This document shows, piece by piece, positions 39,187 to 49,623 of a stretch of DNA of 64,000 bases (the stretch's first letter is position 1; each line of letters begins with the position of its first letter). This DNA is from Candidatus Cloacimonadota bacterium (GTDB lineage: Bacteria; Cloacimonadota; Cloacimonadia; Cloacimonadales; TCS61): positions 1 to 64,000 of the forward strand of contig JAUVLU010000006.1 in assembly GCA_030600585.1 (NCBI GenBank), given 5' to 3'. Under the pieces are notes generated by a model. The model was not told the DNA's origin. It ran no database searches and worked only from the letters and a program-made list of their open reading frames with translations. The position numbers and the translations under genes are program-made.

Positions 39187-41280
39187 CTATCCTTTTGTTT
39201 GTGGTAAAATTAGAGTGAATGTCGATCCAAAATCCGGCTTGGAATTAACTTTGATCTCACCATTATATTTTTCAATTATACTTTTTGTTATTGCCAGTCC
39301 AAGCCCGAAACCAGTTCCCGATTTTCCAACTTTGGTAGAGAAATATGTTTCGAATATTTTATTCAGATTATAGTCAGGAATTCCTTCTCCCGTATCTGTA
39401 ATTTCGGTGTAGACCATTTTGTTTTTTTCATAAGTACGGATCGTGAGTTCCTTTTGTATACTATCTTTTATTGCCTGAATAGCATTATTTATAATATTGG
39501 CAACACAAAGACTTAAATCACCGTAAGATGCTGTAACGTTAGGAATATCTTTTTGGAAATCTGTGGTAAGTTTTACATAGTGTTTGAAGAAGAGATTATG
39601 TTTGCAAAACTCCAGTTCTTGTGAGATCATCTCATTAATATCAATTGGGCGGTCTATTGATATATTACTTTGTTTCACTTTTGTTAATAAGCCCTTAACT
39701 GTTTGTGCAATATTTTTACCGGCTTCTATTATTCTATCTAAATCTGTATTATCTTTCATGTCCTTCTTCATAAGTTGAGCATAGCCCAATACAGCGTTCA
39801 AAGGGGAATTGATATTATGAACTATACCCTCGATTCTTTTGCCGATGTCAGCAAGTTTGTTACTTTTTATCAATTCCAGTTCAAGTGATTTTCTTGCTTC
39901 TGTTTCCATGATCTCTTTTGAAACATCTATAATACTGCCAAAAAATTTGATACTTGCATCATGTTTTACAGCACTAATATTCAATGCTACATATTTTAAT
40001 TTTTTGTTTGGGTATATCTTTAAATTTGAAAACGTTAAAGGTGCCTTATATAATTTTGCAAATTGTTTTTTATCCAATCCTATTAATCTACTCAAATTCT
40101 GGTGGATCAGATGATTTTCATTCATTTCCATAATTTTAATAAAACTGGGATTATACAGGATCACTTCAAATTTATGATTCAACCAGAAAATGCCGGTATC
40201 CAGATTATCGGTCAACTCTTTGTATTCACGTAGGGTTTGACCATGTTTAGATAGGGCAATATTCATAGTATTAAAAGATGTAACCATATCTCCCAATACA
40301 CCGGAATATCGTTTTTCAATAGGTTCCAATTTAGATGGATTTTTGGCAATATCCTGCATGTTATTACTAATATTCCTTACCGGAATTAAAATTGTTTTAC
40401 TGAACCAATTACCAAGTAAGCTTATCATGATCAATGTAACAGCGAGAAGAATGAGAACAAATATGAGGATACTCTGCTGCACAAATTGATTTACATATCT
40501 CTTATATGAAATTATGAAAACTCCGGTTGGTTTATTTGTAAGATCGTAGAATATTTTGATACCGGCAGCATTATAAATATTGAATTTCTTAATAGCTTGT
40601 TCCATTTTTTTTTCAGTCATGGATTCAATCATGTTATTGATATCTGAAACAGTAAGATTACCGGGGATTGTATTTTCAGAAAGTGTCTTATCATATGAGA
40701 TCAAGTTTACTTCGGAATCAGTGCTGAGGTTCAAATTATTCACATCGAAATTTTCTGCAATGATAAGAACACCCAGAAGCTCTTTTTTTTCAGTTGAAAT
40801 AAAAATAGGATCGTATGTTATCTGGAATAGCCGATTACCGTAATTTCCGATGAATCCTCCAGAATGTTCTTTAGAAATATCTCGATATATCTGAGACAGA
40901 TATTTATCTATAAATTCCCATTGTTCTCCAAAAATATATTTTCGTTGTTTATTGCAGATAATAAGCTTATTAATTTTATCGGTCTGATAATTTTGTGTAA
41001 GATGATCTTTGATAAGGTTTTTGTTTCCTTTCTGCAATGCTTCAATAATTATCTTGTCAATTTCAAGTCTTTGCAGAAAATTTTGTTGTTCCATATTCAT
41101 CTCAGCACGTGTGATCTTCAATTCGGAAAGGGTCAGCCTGATGTCCATGTCTTCATATTGATTTATTCCGAATCTGGCTAATTGCCACTCGATTAAGATC
41201 AAAATGAGCACAAGAATAAATGTTATAATAAAAAATAATACAAAGATCCTTTTTTCTAGTTCTGCTTTTCTATTTTTCAA
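39187..41280 (-). CDS. Membrane sensor histidine kinase (HAMP-PAS-HisKA-HATPase)
   Basis: GIVHNINSPLNAVLGYAQLM H-box, NIINNAIQAI, DTGEGIP, GTGFGLGLAI. Confidence 0.9.
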   Translation of the reverse strand: MKNRKAELEKRIFVLFFIITFILVLILILIEWQLARFGINQYEDMDIRLTLSELKITRAEMNMEQQNFLQRLEIDKIIIEALQKGNKNLIKDHLTQNYQTDKINKLIICNKQRKYIFGEQWEFIDKYLSQIYRDISKEHSGGFIGNYGNRLFQITYDPIFISTEKKELLGVLIIAENFDVNNLNLSTDSEVNLISYDKTLSENTIPGNLTVSDINNMIESMTEKKMEQAIKKFNIYNAAGIKIFYDLTNKPTGVFIISYKRYVNQFVQQSILIFVLILLAVTLIMISLLGNWFSKTILIPVRNISNNMQDIAKNPSKLEPIEKRYSGVLGDMVTSFNTMNIALSKHGQTLREYKELTDNLDTGIFWLNHKFEVILYNPSFIKIMEMNENHLIHQNLSRLIGLDKKQFAKLYKAPLTFSNLKIYPNKKLKYVALNISAVKHDASIKFFGSIIDVSKEIMETEARKSLELELIKSNKLADIGKRIEGIVHNINSPLNAVLGYAQLMKKDMKDNTDLDRIIEAGKNIAQTVKGLLTKVKQSNISIDRPIDINEMISQELEFCKHNLFFKHYVKLTTDFQKDIPNVTASYGDLSLCVANIINNAIQAIKDSIQKELTIRTYEKNKMVYTEITDTGEGIPDYNLNKIFETYFSTKVGKSGTGFGLGLAITKSIIEKYNGEIKVNSKPDFGSTFTLILPQTKG

Positions 41281-41301
41281 GATAAATTCCTTTTTTAAAG
41301 T

Positions 41302-43212
41302 TTAATTATCAAGGATCTTTCTGATCTTTGACATAATAGAATCATATGTAAATGGTTTATGAAGAAAACTTACATTTGAGTCGGGTGATTGTTCTTTAAT
41401 GAAATCGTTATTGACATTCCCGGAAATAAAGAGTATTTTAATATCAGGTTGGAGTTTTCTTAGTTCATTTGCCAGTTCCTGTCCACCCATCTTTGGCATT
41501 ATAATATCGGAGATCAATAGATGAATTTTGTCATTAATTTCTTTGAACTTACGTAAACCTTCTTTACCATTTGATGCATTAATAACTTTGTATCCATGTT
41601 CTTCCAAAATTTCAGATAGGAAATCTCTGATGCTGTCTTCATCATCAACAAGCAGGATTGTCTCATTACCGGTAGGAAGACTGCCGATATCTGTTTTTGC
41701 AATTTCGTCTTCATCGATTTCTGCAATAATTTGTGGAAGATATATCTTGAATTCGGAACCCCTGTCTTCTTCTGATTCAACAAGTATCACTCCGCCATTT
41801 TGTTTTACGATCCCAAAAACAGTAGAAAGACCAAGACCGGTACCCTTACCAACTTCCTTAGTTGTAAAGAAGGGCTCAAATATTTTCTCCTGAATCTCTT
41901 TACTCATCCCTGTTCCTGTATCAAGTATGGAAATCATTATATACTCATAAGATGCATCAAGATTATGCTGTTTAATGAATTCTTCAGTTAGTAACTCTTT
42001 GGTTGTAGATATTATGATCTTGCCATAACCTTTTATTGCATCACGAGCATTAACAACAAGATTAACCAGTACTTGTTCGATCTGGCTTTTATCTGCAAAT
42101 ATCATACATGAAGAACTTTGGAAATCAGTCTCCATAGTTATTTCATCCCCGATCAATCTTTTAAGCATTTTCTCAAGTTCGATAATAGTATTGTTCAGGT
42201 CGATATTTCTTTTTTCAGTTATTTGCTTTCGTGAAAATCCGAGTAATTGTTTTGTTAATCTTGCAGCTCGTTCTCCACAATCTCTAATTACTTTAATATC
42301 ATCATAAACATTGCTGTCATTATTCAATTTTTTTAGAGCCAGATCGGAATAGCCGTTAATTGCTGTTAATAAGTTATTAAAATCATGTGCAATTCCACCT
42401 GCAAGTTTTCCGACAACTTCCATCTTTTGAGATTGGAACAATTGTTCTTGAGCAATCTGTCTTTCATCTTCAGCCTGTTTACGTTTAGTTATATCACGGG
42501 CAATAACTAAGAGTACCTGTTCATTCTTAAAGGTTATATTATTTTTATGCAGTTCTACTATTATTTTTTTACCATTTTTTTTAATATGAGTAAATATGGG
42601 AGAATCACCGGTGTTCTTCTCATTCAAATATCGTGACAGTTGTTCCCGCTCTTTTTTAACATAAAGTTTAAAACCATTTAATGCGATAAACTCGTTTTTT
42701 GTATATCCGTATTTATTTAATACAACGTCATTAAAATCCAGGATTTTTTCTCCATTTTTGGTAAGTATAAAAATGGGATCTGCAATACTATTGAAAAGGA
42801 GACGGTATTTTTCTTCGCTTTCGCGAAGAGAGTTCTCAATTTTATGCCGGTAAAAAGCCATCTCGATTGTTGCATGCAATTCATGTCCTTCAAAAGGCTT
42901 TATCAAGTAACCAAAAGGCTCGGTGATCTTTGCACTACTTAAAATAGGTTCATTCGTATATGCGGTTAAATAAATTATTGGAATGTTGCATTTTTCCTTT
43001 ATTCTACCGGCAGTTTCGATACCGTTGATTTTTCCGGCAAGCATAATATCCATTAAAATCAGATCAGGATTTAATGCTTCATAGCATTCAAGTACACTTT
43101 CTCCACTAGAAATAATATCAATGACATGATAGTCAAATTGAAGTAATGTTCTCTTTATATCCTCAGCAATGATTCTTTCATCTTCAACGATCAATAACCT
43201 TTTTTTTGTCAT
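41302..43212 (-). CDS. Hybrid histidine kinase REC-PAS-HisKA-HATPase-REC
   Basis: N-terminal REC, PAS, GGIAHDFNNLLTAINGYSDLA, GKGTGLGLSTVFGIV, C-terminal REC ETILLVDDEDSIRDFL. Confidence 0.92.
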   Translation of the reverse strand: MTKKRLLIVEDERIIAEDIKRTLLQFDYHVIDIISSGESVLECYEALNPDLILMDIMLAGKINGIETAGRIKEKCNIPIIYLTAYTNEPILSSAKITEPFGYLIKPFEGHELHATIEMAFYRHKIENSLRESEEKYRLLFNSIADPIFILTKNGEKILDFNDVVLNKYGYTKNEFIALNGFKLYVKKEREQLSRYLNEKNTGDSPIFTHIKKNGKKIIVELHKNNITFKNEQVLLVIARDITKRKQAEDERQIAQEQLFQSQKMEVVGKLAGGIAHDFNNLLTAINGYSDLALKKLNNDSNVYDDIKVIRDCGERAARLTKQLLGFSRKQITEKRNIDLNNTIIELEKMLKRLIGDEITMETDFQSSSCMIFADKSQIEQVLVNLVVNARDAIKGYGKIIISTTKELLTEEFIKQHNLDASYEYIMISILDTGTGMSKEIQEKIFEPFFTTKEVGKGTGLGLSTVFGIVKQNGGVILVESEEDRGSEFKIYLPQIIAEIDEDEIAKTDIGSLPTGNETILLVDDEDSIRDFLSEILEEHGYKVINASNGKEGLRKFKEINDKIHLLISDIIMPKMGGQELANELRKLQPDIKILFISGNVNNDFIKEQSPDSNVSFLHKPFTYDSIMSKIRKILDN

Positions 43213-43324
43213 TATTTACCTGCACTTTATAAAAATTATGTCCTAAAAAAATTACATGTAACAAAAAATAGAAAAAAAGAAAAAGTGGTCAAATTATTTT
43301 TATAATATAGGTAAAAGAAAAAGC

Positions 43325-43344
43325 CATCCGGCAATTGCCGGATG
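43325..43344 (-). terminator. Rho-independent terminator of tRNA cluster
   Basis: CATCCGGCAATTGCCGGATG then GCTTTTTCTTTT on minus strand. Confidence 0.8.
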
Positions 43345-43351
43345 ACTTTAA

Positions 43352-43427
43352 TGGTTGGGCCGAGAGGATTCGAACCCCTGAATGCATGGACCAAAACCAT
43401 GTGACTTACCGCTTGTCGACGGCCCAA
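43352..43427 (-). tRNA. tRNA-Gln (TTG), CCA encoded
   Basis: CATGG-TTTTGGT-CCATG anticodon arm; acceptor TTGGGCC/GGCCCAA + CCA; T-arm GTTCGAATC. Confidence 0.93.
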
Positions 43428-43446
43428 AAGATCTATAATTAAGAAC

Positions 43447-43540
<94 letters not shown>

Positions 43541-43553
43541 ACTTCTATAATTC

Positions 43554-43639
43554 TGGCGGAGGATGAGGGACTCGAACCCCCAAGGGCTAAGCCCGGCGGT
43601 TTTCAAGACCGCTGTCTTACCAATTAGAGCTAATCCTCC
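43554..43639 (-). tRNA. tRNA-Ser (TGA), CCA encoded
   Basis: GCGGT-CTTGAAA-ACCGC anticodon arm; long variable arm; acceptor GGAGGAT/ATCCTCC. Confidence 0.9.
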
Positions 43640-43745
43640 TAAATGGAATTAACAAATAATTTTTGCGTTGAATTGATGTCAAATATTTTTTATTCTTTTT
43701 ATTAGCTCAGATTTACACATTGTTGCAACTTTAAAAAATCTAAAA

Positions 43746-44630
43746 TTATCTATATCCAAATTCCTTTAAGGCATTCTGTTTTTTTCGCCAATTTGGCTTG
43801 ATCTTTATCCACAGATCAATTTTCACTCTCTTTTCAACGATTTTGTGGACTTCCTTTTCTGCAGTAATTCTTATAGCCTTAATTTTTTTCCCGCCTTTTC
43901 CTATAACAATTGGTTTTTGTGATTTTTTTTCCAGCCAGATATTAGCAGCGATGACCACTTTATTTGGAAAATCGTGATATTGTTCTACAACAACAGTAGA
44001 AGCGTAAGGAATTTCATCATCGAAATTAAGAAATATTTGTTCACGGATAATTTCCTGAACAAAGAATCTCATTGGCATATCTGAAATTTCGTCTGTAGAA
44101 TAGAAAGGAGGATTAGATGGAAGCAATTCAGTGAGTTCATCTAAAAATAAGGTGAAATCCGACGTTTTAAGAATAGAGATAGGTATAATTTTTTCGAAAT
44201 CGTATTCTTTTAACAAACCGATTTTTTTCTCAACTGTGATCTCGTCTGAAATATCGATCTTATTCAGCATCGCTATTTTTGGAACCGAAAGTCTTTTCAA
44301 ATTTTCACAGATCTGTTTATCATAATCTGTTGGGAATTTTTTAGCATCTGTCATGAAAATAACTACATCAGAATCTTTTAAAGAATTATTGATATACTCG
44401 AGCATTTTATTATGCAGTTCGTATCTGGCTTCCACAAATCCGGGAGTGTCCATTAATATGATCTGTCTATTATCATCAGAAATAATGCCTTTGATCTGCT
44501 GTCTTGTTGTTTGGGGCTTGGGAGAGATTATCGATAGTTTCTCACCAAGCAGTTTATTCATTAAAGTCGATTTTCCAACATTTGGTTTTCCTACAATTGA
44601 AACAAAACCGGCTCGATAATTACAATTCAT
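43746..44630 (-). CDS. era: GTPase Era
   Basis: GFVSIVGKPNVGKSTLMNKLLGEKLSIISPKPQTTR, DTPG, KH domain GKGGKKIKAI. Confidence 0.95.
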   Translation of the reverse strand: MNCNYRAGFVSIVGKPNVGKSTLMNKLLGEKLSIISPKPQTTRQQIKGIISDDNRQIILMDTPGFVEARYELHNKMLEYINNSLKDSDVVIFMTDAKKFPTDYDKQICENLKRLSVPKIAMLNKIDISDEITVEKKIGLLKEYDFEKIIPISILKTSDFTLFLDELTELLPSNPPFYSTDEISDMPMRFFVQEIIREQIFLNFDDEIPYASTVVVEQYHDFPNKVVIAANIWLEKKSQKPIVIGKGGKKIKAIRITAEKEVHKIVEKRVKIDLWIKIKPNWRKKQNALKEFGYR

Positions 44631-44639
44631 AAAGTACCT

Positions 44640-45659
44640 TTAACTCTTACAAATTTTGTAAACAAGAATTTCCAAAATGATCTCATCTTTTAAATTTAAT
44701 GATTTTGCATCGATGTCAGCTTGCAGAAGTAATGAGAATATGGTACTCAGATTACTATCTGAATAATTTCCAGCAAAAGCAACATGTTCTTTCCTGAATT
44801 TATAGAATATTTCAGGTATATAACGATTCTCGATCTCAGAGTTGCTGATATTATTCTTTTGCAGAGCTTTGATCCGCCATAAGGTGAGGAAGAACCTTGA
44901 TAGCATAATAATAATAAAGACGGCTGTTTCATTATTTGCGATCATATTTTCTAAAATTGTCAGTGACTTTTTCAAATTTTGTTTTCCAATCTCATTTTGA
45001 AGATCATAAACTTTGTTTGTTCTGGATTTGCCAACTGTTTCCTTTACATCGTCAATTGTGATGTTTCCCTTGCCTTTTGTGTAGATAATCAATTTTTCTA
45101 ATTCATTGGCAGCTAATTGATAATCTAATTCAATACTTCTTGTAAAAAGCTCTTTTGAATCGTTATCCATGAATAGTTTCTTTTCTCTAATTTCAATATT
45201 CAGCCATCTGAGAATATCAGTTGAATTATAGGGAGAGCGACAAATGATCTTCACCGCTTTTTCTGAGATCAATTTATTTACCTTTGTCCGTTCATCTATT
45301 TTATCTGCTGTTAGAACAAGGATAGAGGTTGGAACAGGATTTTGTACATATTCTGCAATAAGGTTCTTATCAGAAACTTTCATCGTATCGAAGTTCTTCA
45401 ATATAACAAGTCGGAACTTTGCCATGAAAGGCATCATCTCAAGTTGCTCTAAAGCATTTACTGCTGAATCCGTATCGGCATGAAGTACTATAGAATCGAA
45501 ATCTTCAGAACCTGCTGATTGGTACTTTTTTGTGATCTTTTTTAGAACTATATCTTTAAGATAATTTTCCGGACCGAAGATATAATAAACAGATTGGGAT
45601 TTAAGATTTGGAAAATTCTTCAAGAATTCATAATGCGGGAGAGTTCTGGATTTAGCCAT
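44640..45659 (-). CDS. holA: DNA polymerase III subunit delta
   Basis: VYYIFGPENYLKDIVLKKI..., SILVLTADKIDERTK, DLQNEIGKQNLKKSLTILENMI. Confidence 0.85.
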   Translation of the reverse strand: MAKSRTLPHYEFLKNFPNLKSQSVYYIFGPENYLKDIVLKKITKKYQSAGSEDFDSIVLHADTDSAVNALEQLEMMPFMAKFRLVILKNFDTMKVSDKNLIAEYVQNPVPTSILVLTADKIDERTKVNKLISEKAVKIICRSPYNSTDILRWLNIEIREKKLFMDNDSKELFTRSIELDYQLAANELEKLIIYTKGKGNITIDDVKETVGKSRTNKVYDLQNEIGKQNLKKSLTILENMIANNETAVFIIIMLSRFFLTLWRIKALQKNNISNSEIENRYIPEIFYKFRKEHVAFAGNYSDSNLSTIFSLLLQADIDAKSLNLKDEIILEILVYKICKS

Positions 45660-45660
45660 A

Positions 45661-46464
45661 TTAATGTTTTATATATAATATTAGTGTAATAATTGCAATT
45701 AACCAGCAATAGAATGCAAAATACTTCAATTTCTGTTTTTTTACAATTTTAATGAGAAAAGAAATTACCAAATAACCGGAAATAAACGCTGCAACCGTAC
45801 CCAAAAAATAAGATAACCAAAGTGATCTATTAAGATTTATTAAACTTGAAATCTTAAGGATATTTGCGCCAAATATTGCTGGAATTGAAAGGATAAAAGA
45901 GAATCTCGCAGCTTCCTCTCTATCTAATCCGGCAAAGATGCCAACGGTAATAGTTGTTCCTGAACGGGATATTCCGGGAAGTATTGCAAATGCCTGAGCT
46001 AACCCGATAAGAATAGATTTTTTTATTCCAAGTTGATGTGTTTTAATACCTCGTGGCTCGATCTTATCTGAAATGTATAGTATAAAACCCGTGATGATCA
46101 ACATGAAGCTTGGAATATATAGCGAGGAGAAAGCTTTGGTGAGTGGATCTTCAAAATAAAGACCTAATATGCCGGTTACAGTTGTAGCAACAATTATATA
46201 GAATATTATATTTCGGTTTCTTGTATGTTCCGATCCTTTGTTTTTGAATAGGATTAATGATTTGATTAAAGAAAGTATATCTTTACGGAAATAGAGTAAT
46301 ACTGCGAATACTGAACCAAGATGTAATATTATTTCAAAACTTATATCGGGATTATTGAAATTTAAATAATGTTCAGCAAGAACGAGATGTCCTGAACTGC
46401 TGATTGGCAGGAATTCAGTTAAACCCTGTATTATTCCTAATATTATTGCTTTAAATAGTTCCAT
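45661..46464 (-). CDS. uppP: Undecaprenyl-diphosphatase
   Basis: GIIQGLTEFLPISSSGHLVLAE, PGISRSGTTITVGIFAGLDREEAARFSF. Confidence 0.95.
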   Translation of the reverse strand: MELFKAIILGIIQGLTEFLPISSSGHLVLAEHYLNFNNPDISFEIILHLGSVFAVLLYFRKDILSLIKSLILFKNKGSEHTRNRNIIFYIIVATTVTGILGLYFEDPLTKAFSSLYIPSFMLIITGFILYISDKIEPRGIKTHQLGIKKSILIGLAQAFAILPGISRSGTTITVGIFAGLDREEAARFSFILSIPAIFGANILKISSLINLNRSLWLSYFLGTVAAFISGYLVISFLIKIVKKQKLKYFAFYCWLIAIITLILYIKH

Positions 46465-46475
46465 AACTTCTATTC

Positions 46476-47648
46476 CTAAATTATTTCAGGCAGCTTTGAT
46501 TTGAATAACTCAGATACCGGAACTAATTCAAAATCAAGTTTTTCAATCTCTATTATGAATTTCTTTAAAAAATCATATCTGTCTTGTGTTGCGCAATGTG
46601 TAATGACTAATATCTTATTTCGATTTTTAGCAAGATATTTTAATTGCCTGATTTTATTAGAAAGTGTTTTCTTATTAATTGACGGTGTATCCAGAAAAAG
46701 TTGATTTTCACAAGTTGGGATCAACATCTTTTTAGCAACATTATACGCTATAGAAGATTGAGATGTGCGGCTATCTACAAAATAAAGATCATGTTTCTTC
46801 AAAACTTGTAGAACGCTTTTCATTACAGATTCATCGGTTGTTGCGAATGAACCCATATGATTATTGGCGCCAACGCACAATGGGAACTGTTTAATATAAC
46901 TTTCCATTCTGCGCTTTATCTCTTTTTCGGTAAGATGTACATAAATTGCATTGGCTCCAGGATTATCGCGTGGATAGCTGATAGGTTCCATCGGGATGTG
47001 GATCATTGTCTCGTGACCTGTCTCAGCAGCTTTGTTCATCACGTGTTTGGAAAATTTTTGATCTGGAAGAATTGCAAAAGTAACATTACTGTTCAAGTTG
47101 CAGAAATCATCTAATAATTTGTTGTTCCGAATTCCAAAATCATCAACAACTATGGCAAGCTGGGTTTTAACTTTTGTTTCATTTTGAGATTTGTTATAGT
47201 ATAAAGTAACAAAATATTTCTGAGAATCGCGCGGATCTTCTATCTCCAGAATTTGTTTATTACCATTATATTTTTCTTTCCCTGCTAATATTTTGCCACC
47301 AATTAATTCTACCTGACCGGTAATGATAATGTTTGCATAATTGAGATCCATCTCCGAATTATCTATTCCAATAGAAATATAAATAGCATCTTCGCCAATA
47401 TGATTTTTATAATTTTCTTCAGTTACTCCCAATAATAATTTTGCATGGGCTATTGCATCAAGAACTGAAATATATTCTTGCTTTGGCTTAATGGATACCG
47501 TATTTTTTTTTTGTTGAGGATTTATTATCAAATTTGTGATTTTATCATAATTAAATAAAATTAAAAGTAATATAAAACCTATGAATAGAAGAAAATATAA
47601 ATAACTTTTATCTATTTTGTAGTGTTTAACGCTTTTTCTCTTTCCCAT
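46476..47648 (-). CDS. Divergent polysaccharide deacetylase (YibQ-like)
   Basis: LAIVVDDFG, VTFAILPDQKFS, ETMIHIPMEP, GANNHMGSFATT. Confidence 0.85.
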   Translation of the reverse strand: MGKRKSVKHYKIDKSYLYFLLFIGFILLLILFNYDKITNLIINPQQKKNTVSIKPKQEYISVLDAIAHAKLLLGVTEENYKNHIGEDAIYISIGIDNSEMDLNYANIIITGQVELIGGKILAGKEKYNGNKQILEIEDPRDSQKYFVTLYYNKSQNETKVKTQLAIVVDDFGIRNNKLLDDFCNLNSNVTFAILPDQKFSKHVMNKAAETGHETMIHIPMEPISYPRDNPGANAIYVHLTEKEIKRRMESYIKQFPLCVGANNHMGSFATTDESVMKSVLQVLKKHDLYFVDSRTSQSSIAYNVAKKMLIPTCENQLFLDTPSINKKTLSNKIRQLKYLAKNRNKILVITHCATQDRYDFLKKFIIEIEKLDFELVPVSELFKSKLPEII

Positions 47649-47771
47649 TTTTCTCCTTCACATATGTTGTCTATTTTGCATAGGAATTTGAGTCAAGGAA
47701 ATAATTAATCATAGTTAAATATTATTTAATATGATTTAAGTAGAAATAAGAAAAGCTGTAAAAGTAAAACA

Positions 47772-47803
47772 AATCCAGCTTGAAGAATTTCTCAAGCCTG
47801 ATT
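47772..47803 (-). terminator. Probable terminator hairpin
   Basis: CAGGCTTGAGAAATTCTTCAAGCTGGATT on minus strand; weak T-tract. Confidence 0.5.
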
Positions 47804-47810
47804 TATTGAA

Positions 47811-49469
47811 TTATTTTAGCAGCAAACATTTCTTCACGGATTTTGACTTACCATTAATAGATAATTTATAGAAATATATTCCTGATGAAACAGGTTGGTT
47901 ATTGTCATTAGTGCCGTTCCAAGATATGGAGTAGCTGACTCCATCGGCAAAAAACGGCGAGGGACTCGCCGACTCCAAAATATCCAAAGTTTTTATTTTC
48001 TGACCTTTGATATTATAAATTTCAAGATTCACAAAATCGGAATTTTGTGTTACTGAAAAAGAGATTGTTGTAGAAGGATTAAACGGATTTGGATAATTAG
48101 TTAATTCACATTTTTCATTATTCATTATACATTCTTCATTTACATCCACTTGTGGTTCTCCGAATTGATTTTCATAAGCACCAATATCCGGCATACTACC
48201 AAAGGGAGTTGGTCGAGGATTTCCTTCAAAATCAAATTCAGGGCATATATATGTAATTTCTCCAATCATAATTTCATCTATCCCTGATCCAATGCAGGGA
48301 CTTGCGTCTTGAAGATGAACATCATTTAAAAATGTATCAACAAAAAGTGGCTCTGAATCGATACAATTTTCATAGTCACCATTGAAATAAGGAGCACCAT
48401 CACCTCCAAAAGCTTCCACTCCTCCCTGTACATCACAGTTGTAAAAATTTGGATTTGTTTCTTCCGTCCATAAATATATTTGACTTCCAACTGCAGCTAT
48501 GTTCCCCCAAATAATATTATTAATTAGTTGAACATTATCACCAGTAATTGACAAACCTCCACCGTAGATCGATTCATTATTGAAAATTGTATTATTCGCG
48601 ATTATTATTAATGTATCGGAACAACATTTAATTCCACCGCACATATATTCTACATTATTTCCAAATATTAAATTGTTTGTTACTATGGAGGAACCACCAT
48701 TAAGCAGAATTCCGCCAGTATCAATTCCACTATTATTTGAAATAATATTGTTACTGATTATAGGGGATGAGCCAAAAGCCCGAATACCAATTGCACCATA
48801 AGCCATATTATAGCTAATAATATTATTTCTTATGAGCGGTGAAGAGCATTGATATAAAGAGATTCCACATCCCCAGCCACCACCGGGTTCTTCACTAAAT
48901 GAGATATTATATGAGATGTCATTGAACTCAATAATTGGTGAAGAATAATGGGTACAATATATTCCAGCACCACCAGAGTTAGCAAAATTATAATAAAGGG
49001 TAGAATATGCAATTCGTACTTTACTAAAATATTTTAAGTAGAAAACCCCGCCCAGCCAATCTTCTGATTCTGGTCCAACAGCTTTAGCATATTCAAAATG
49101 ACAATAATTGAATTTTGATGAATCATTTGCAGCAGGAGTGTTATTGAAACGAATGCCGTGCCAACCAATATGAGAATAGGTATAATAACCAGTTGTATCA
49201 GCAACTGTAAATTTAATGCTGTCCTGCTCTGTGCCAATTGCCAGAATTTGCCCTTGAACATTGAATTTGTAATGTCCCTGAAATTCTACGATCACACCGG
49301 GATCAATTGTTAATGTTTCTGCATCAGGGACTGTTATTTCTCCTTCTATTAAATAAGGAGAACCGTTTATCAACCAGTTTCCTGAAACATTTCCAGCAGG
49401 AATTGTTGTTTGGGAGATAAGTAAAATCCAATTAACTAAAACAATAATTACGAATATTATCTTTTTCAA
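47811..49469 (-). CDS. Exported right-handed beta-helix protein with FlgD-like/T9SS-type sorting tail
   Basis: Repeated NNIISYN/SSPIISNNIISNNSG helix repeats; NYPNPFNPSTTISF tail; TTG start after GGAGGT at 49469 (ORF call extends to 49532 through the attC-like site). Confidence 0.75.
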   Translation of the reverse strand: MKKIIFVIIVLVNWILLISQTTIPAGNVSGNWLINGSPYLIEGEITVPDAETLTIDPGVIVEFQGHYKFNVQGQILAIGTEQDSIKFTVADTTGYYTYSHIGWHGIRFNNTPAANDSSKFNYCHFEYAKAVGPESEDWLGGVFYLKYFSKVRIAYSTLYYNFANSGGAGIYCTHYSSPIIEFNDISYNISFSEEPGGGWGCGISLYQCSSPLIRNNIISYNMAYGAIGIRAFGSSPIISNNIISNNSGIDTGGILLNGGSSIVTNNLIFGNNVEYMCGGIKCCSDTLIIIANNTIFNNESIYGGGLSITGDNVQLINNIIWGNIAAVGSQIYLWTEETNPNFYNCDVQGGVEAFGGDGAPYFNGDYENCIDSEPLFVDTFLNDVHLQDASPCIGSGIDEIMIGEITYICPEFDFEGNPRPTPFGSMPDIGAYENQFGEPQVDVNEECIMNNEKCELTNYPNPFNPSTTISFSVTQNSDFVNLEIYNIKGQKIKTLDILESASPSPFFADGVSYSISWNGTNDNNQPVSSGIYFYKLSINGKSKSVKKCLLLK

Positions 49470-49493
49470 ATTGACCTCCATCTTGTTTATGTT

Positions 49494-49623
49494 GCTGCTA
49501 ATGGATGGCTGCTGCCACGAGCCACCACCCATCTCAAAAAGAAATCACTAAATCGGCTGAATCGAAACGATTCAGACAAAAAAAACCAACTAACCCAGCT
49601 TGTGGATAGCCTTGTTATCAGCC
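49494..49623 (-). mobile_element. attC-like site D
   Basis: Minus strand: GGCTGATAAC-AAGGCTATCCAC ... GTGGCAGCAGCC-ATCCA|TTAGCAGC. Confidence 0.6.

Noticed and set aside
43236-43427. ORF 43236-43427
   Set aside because: Overlaps tRNA-Gln and its terminator.
47700-47830. GCTGCTAA at the 3' end of the beta-helix gene as an attC box
   Set aside because: It is the coding sequence for the conserved LLLK tail (CTGCTAAAATAA), lacks AAC and has no inner arms; the array is taken to end here.
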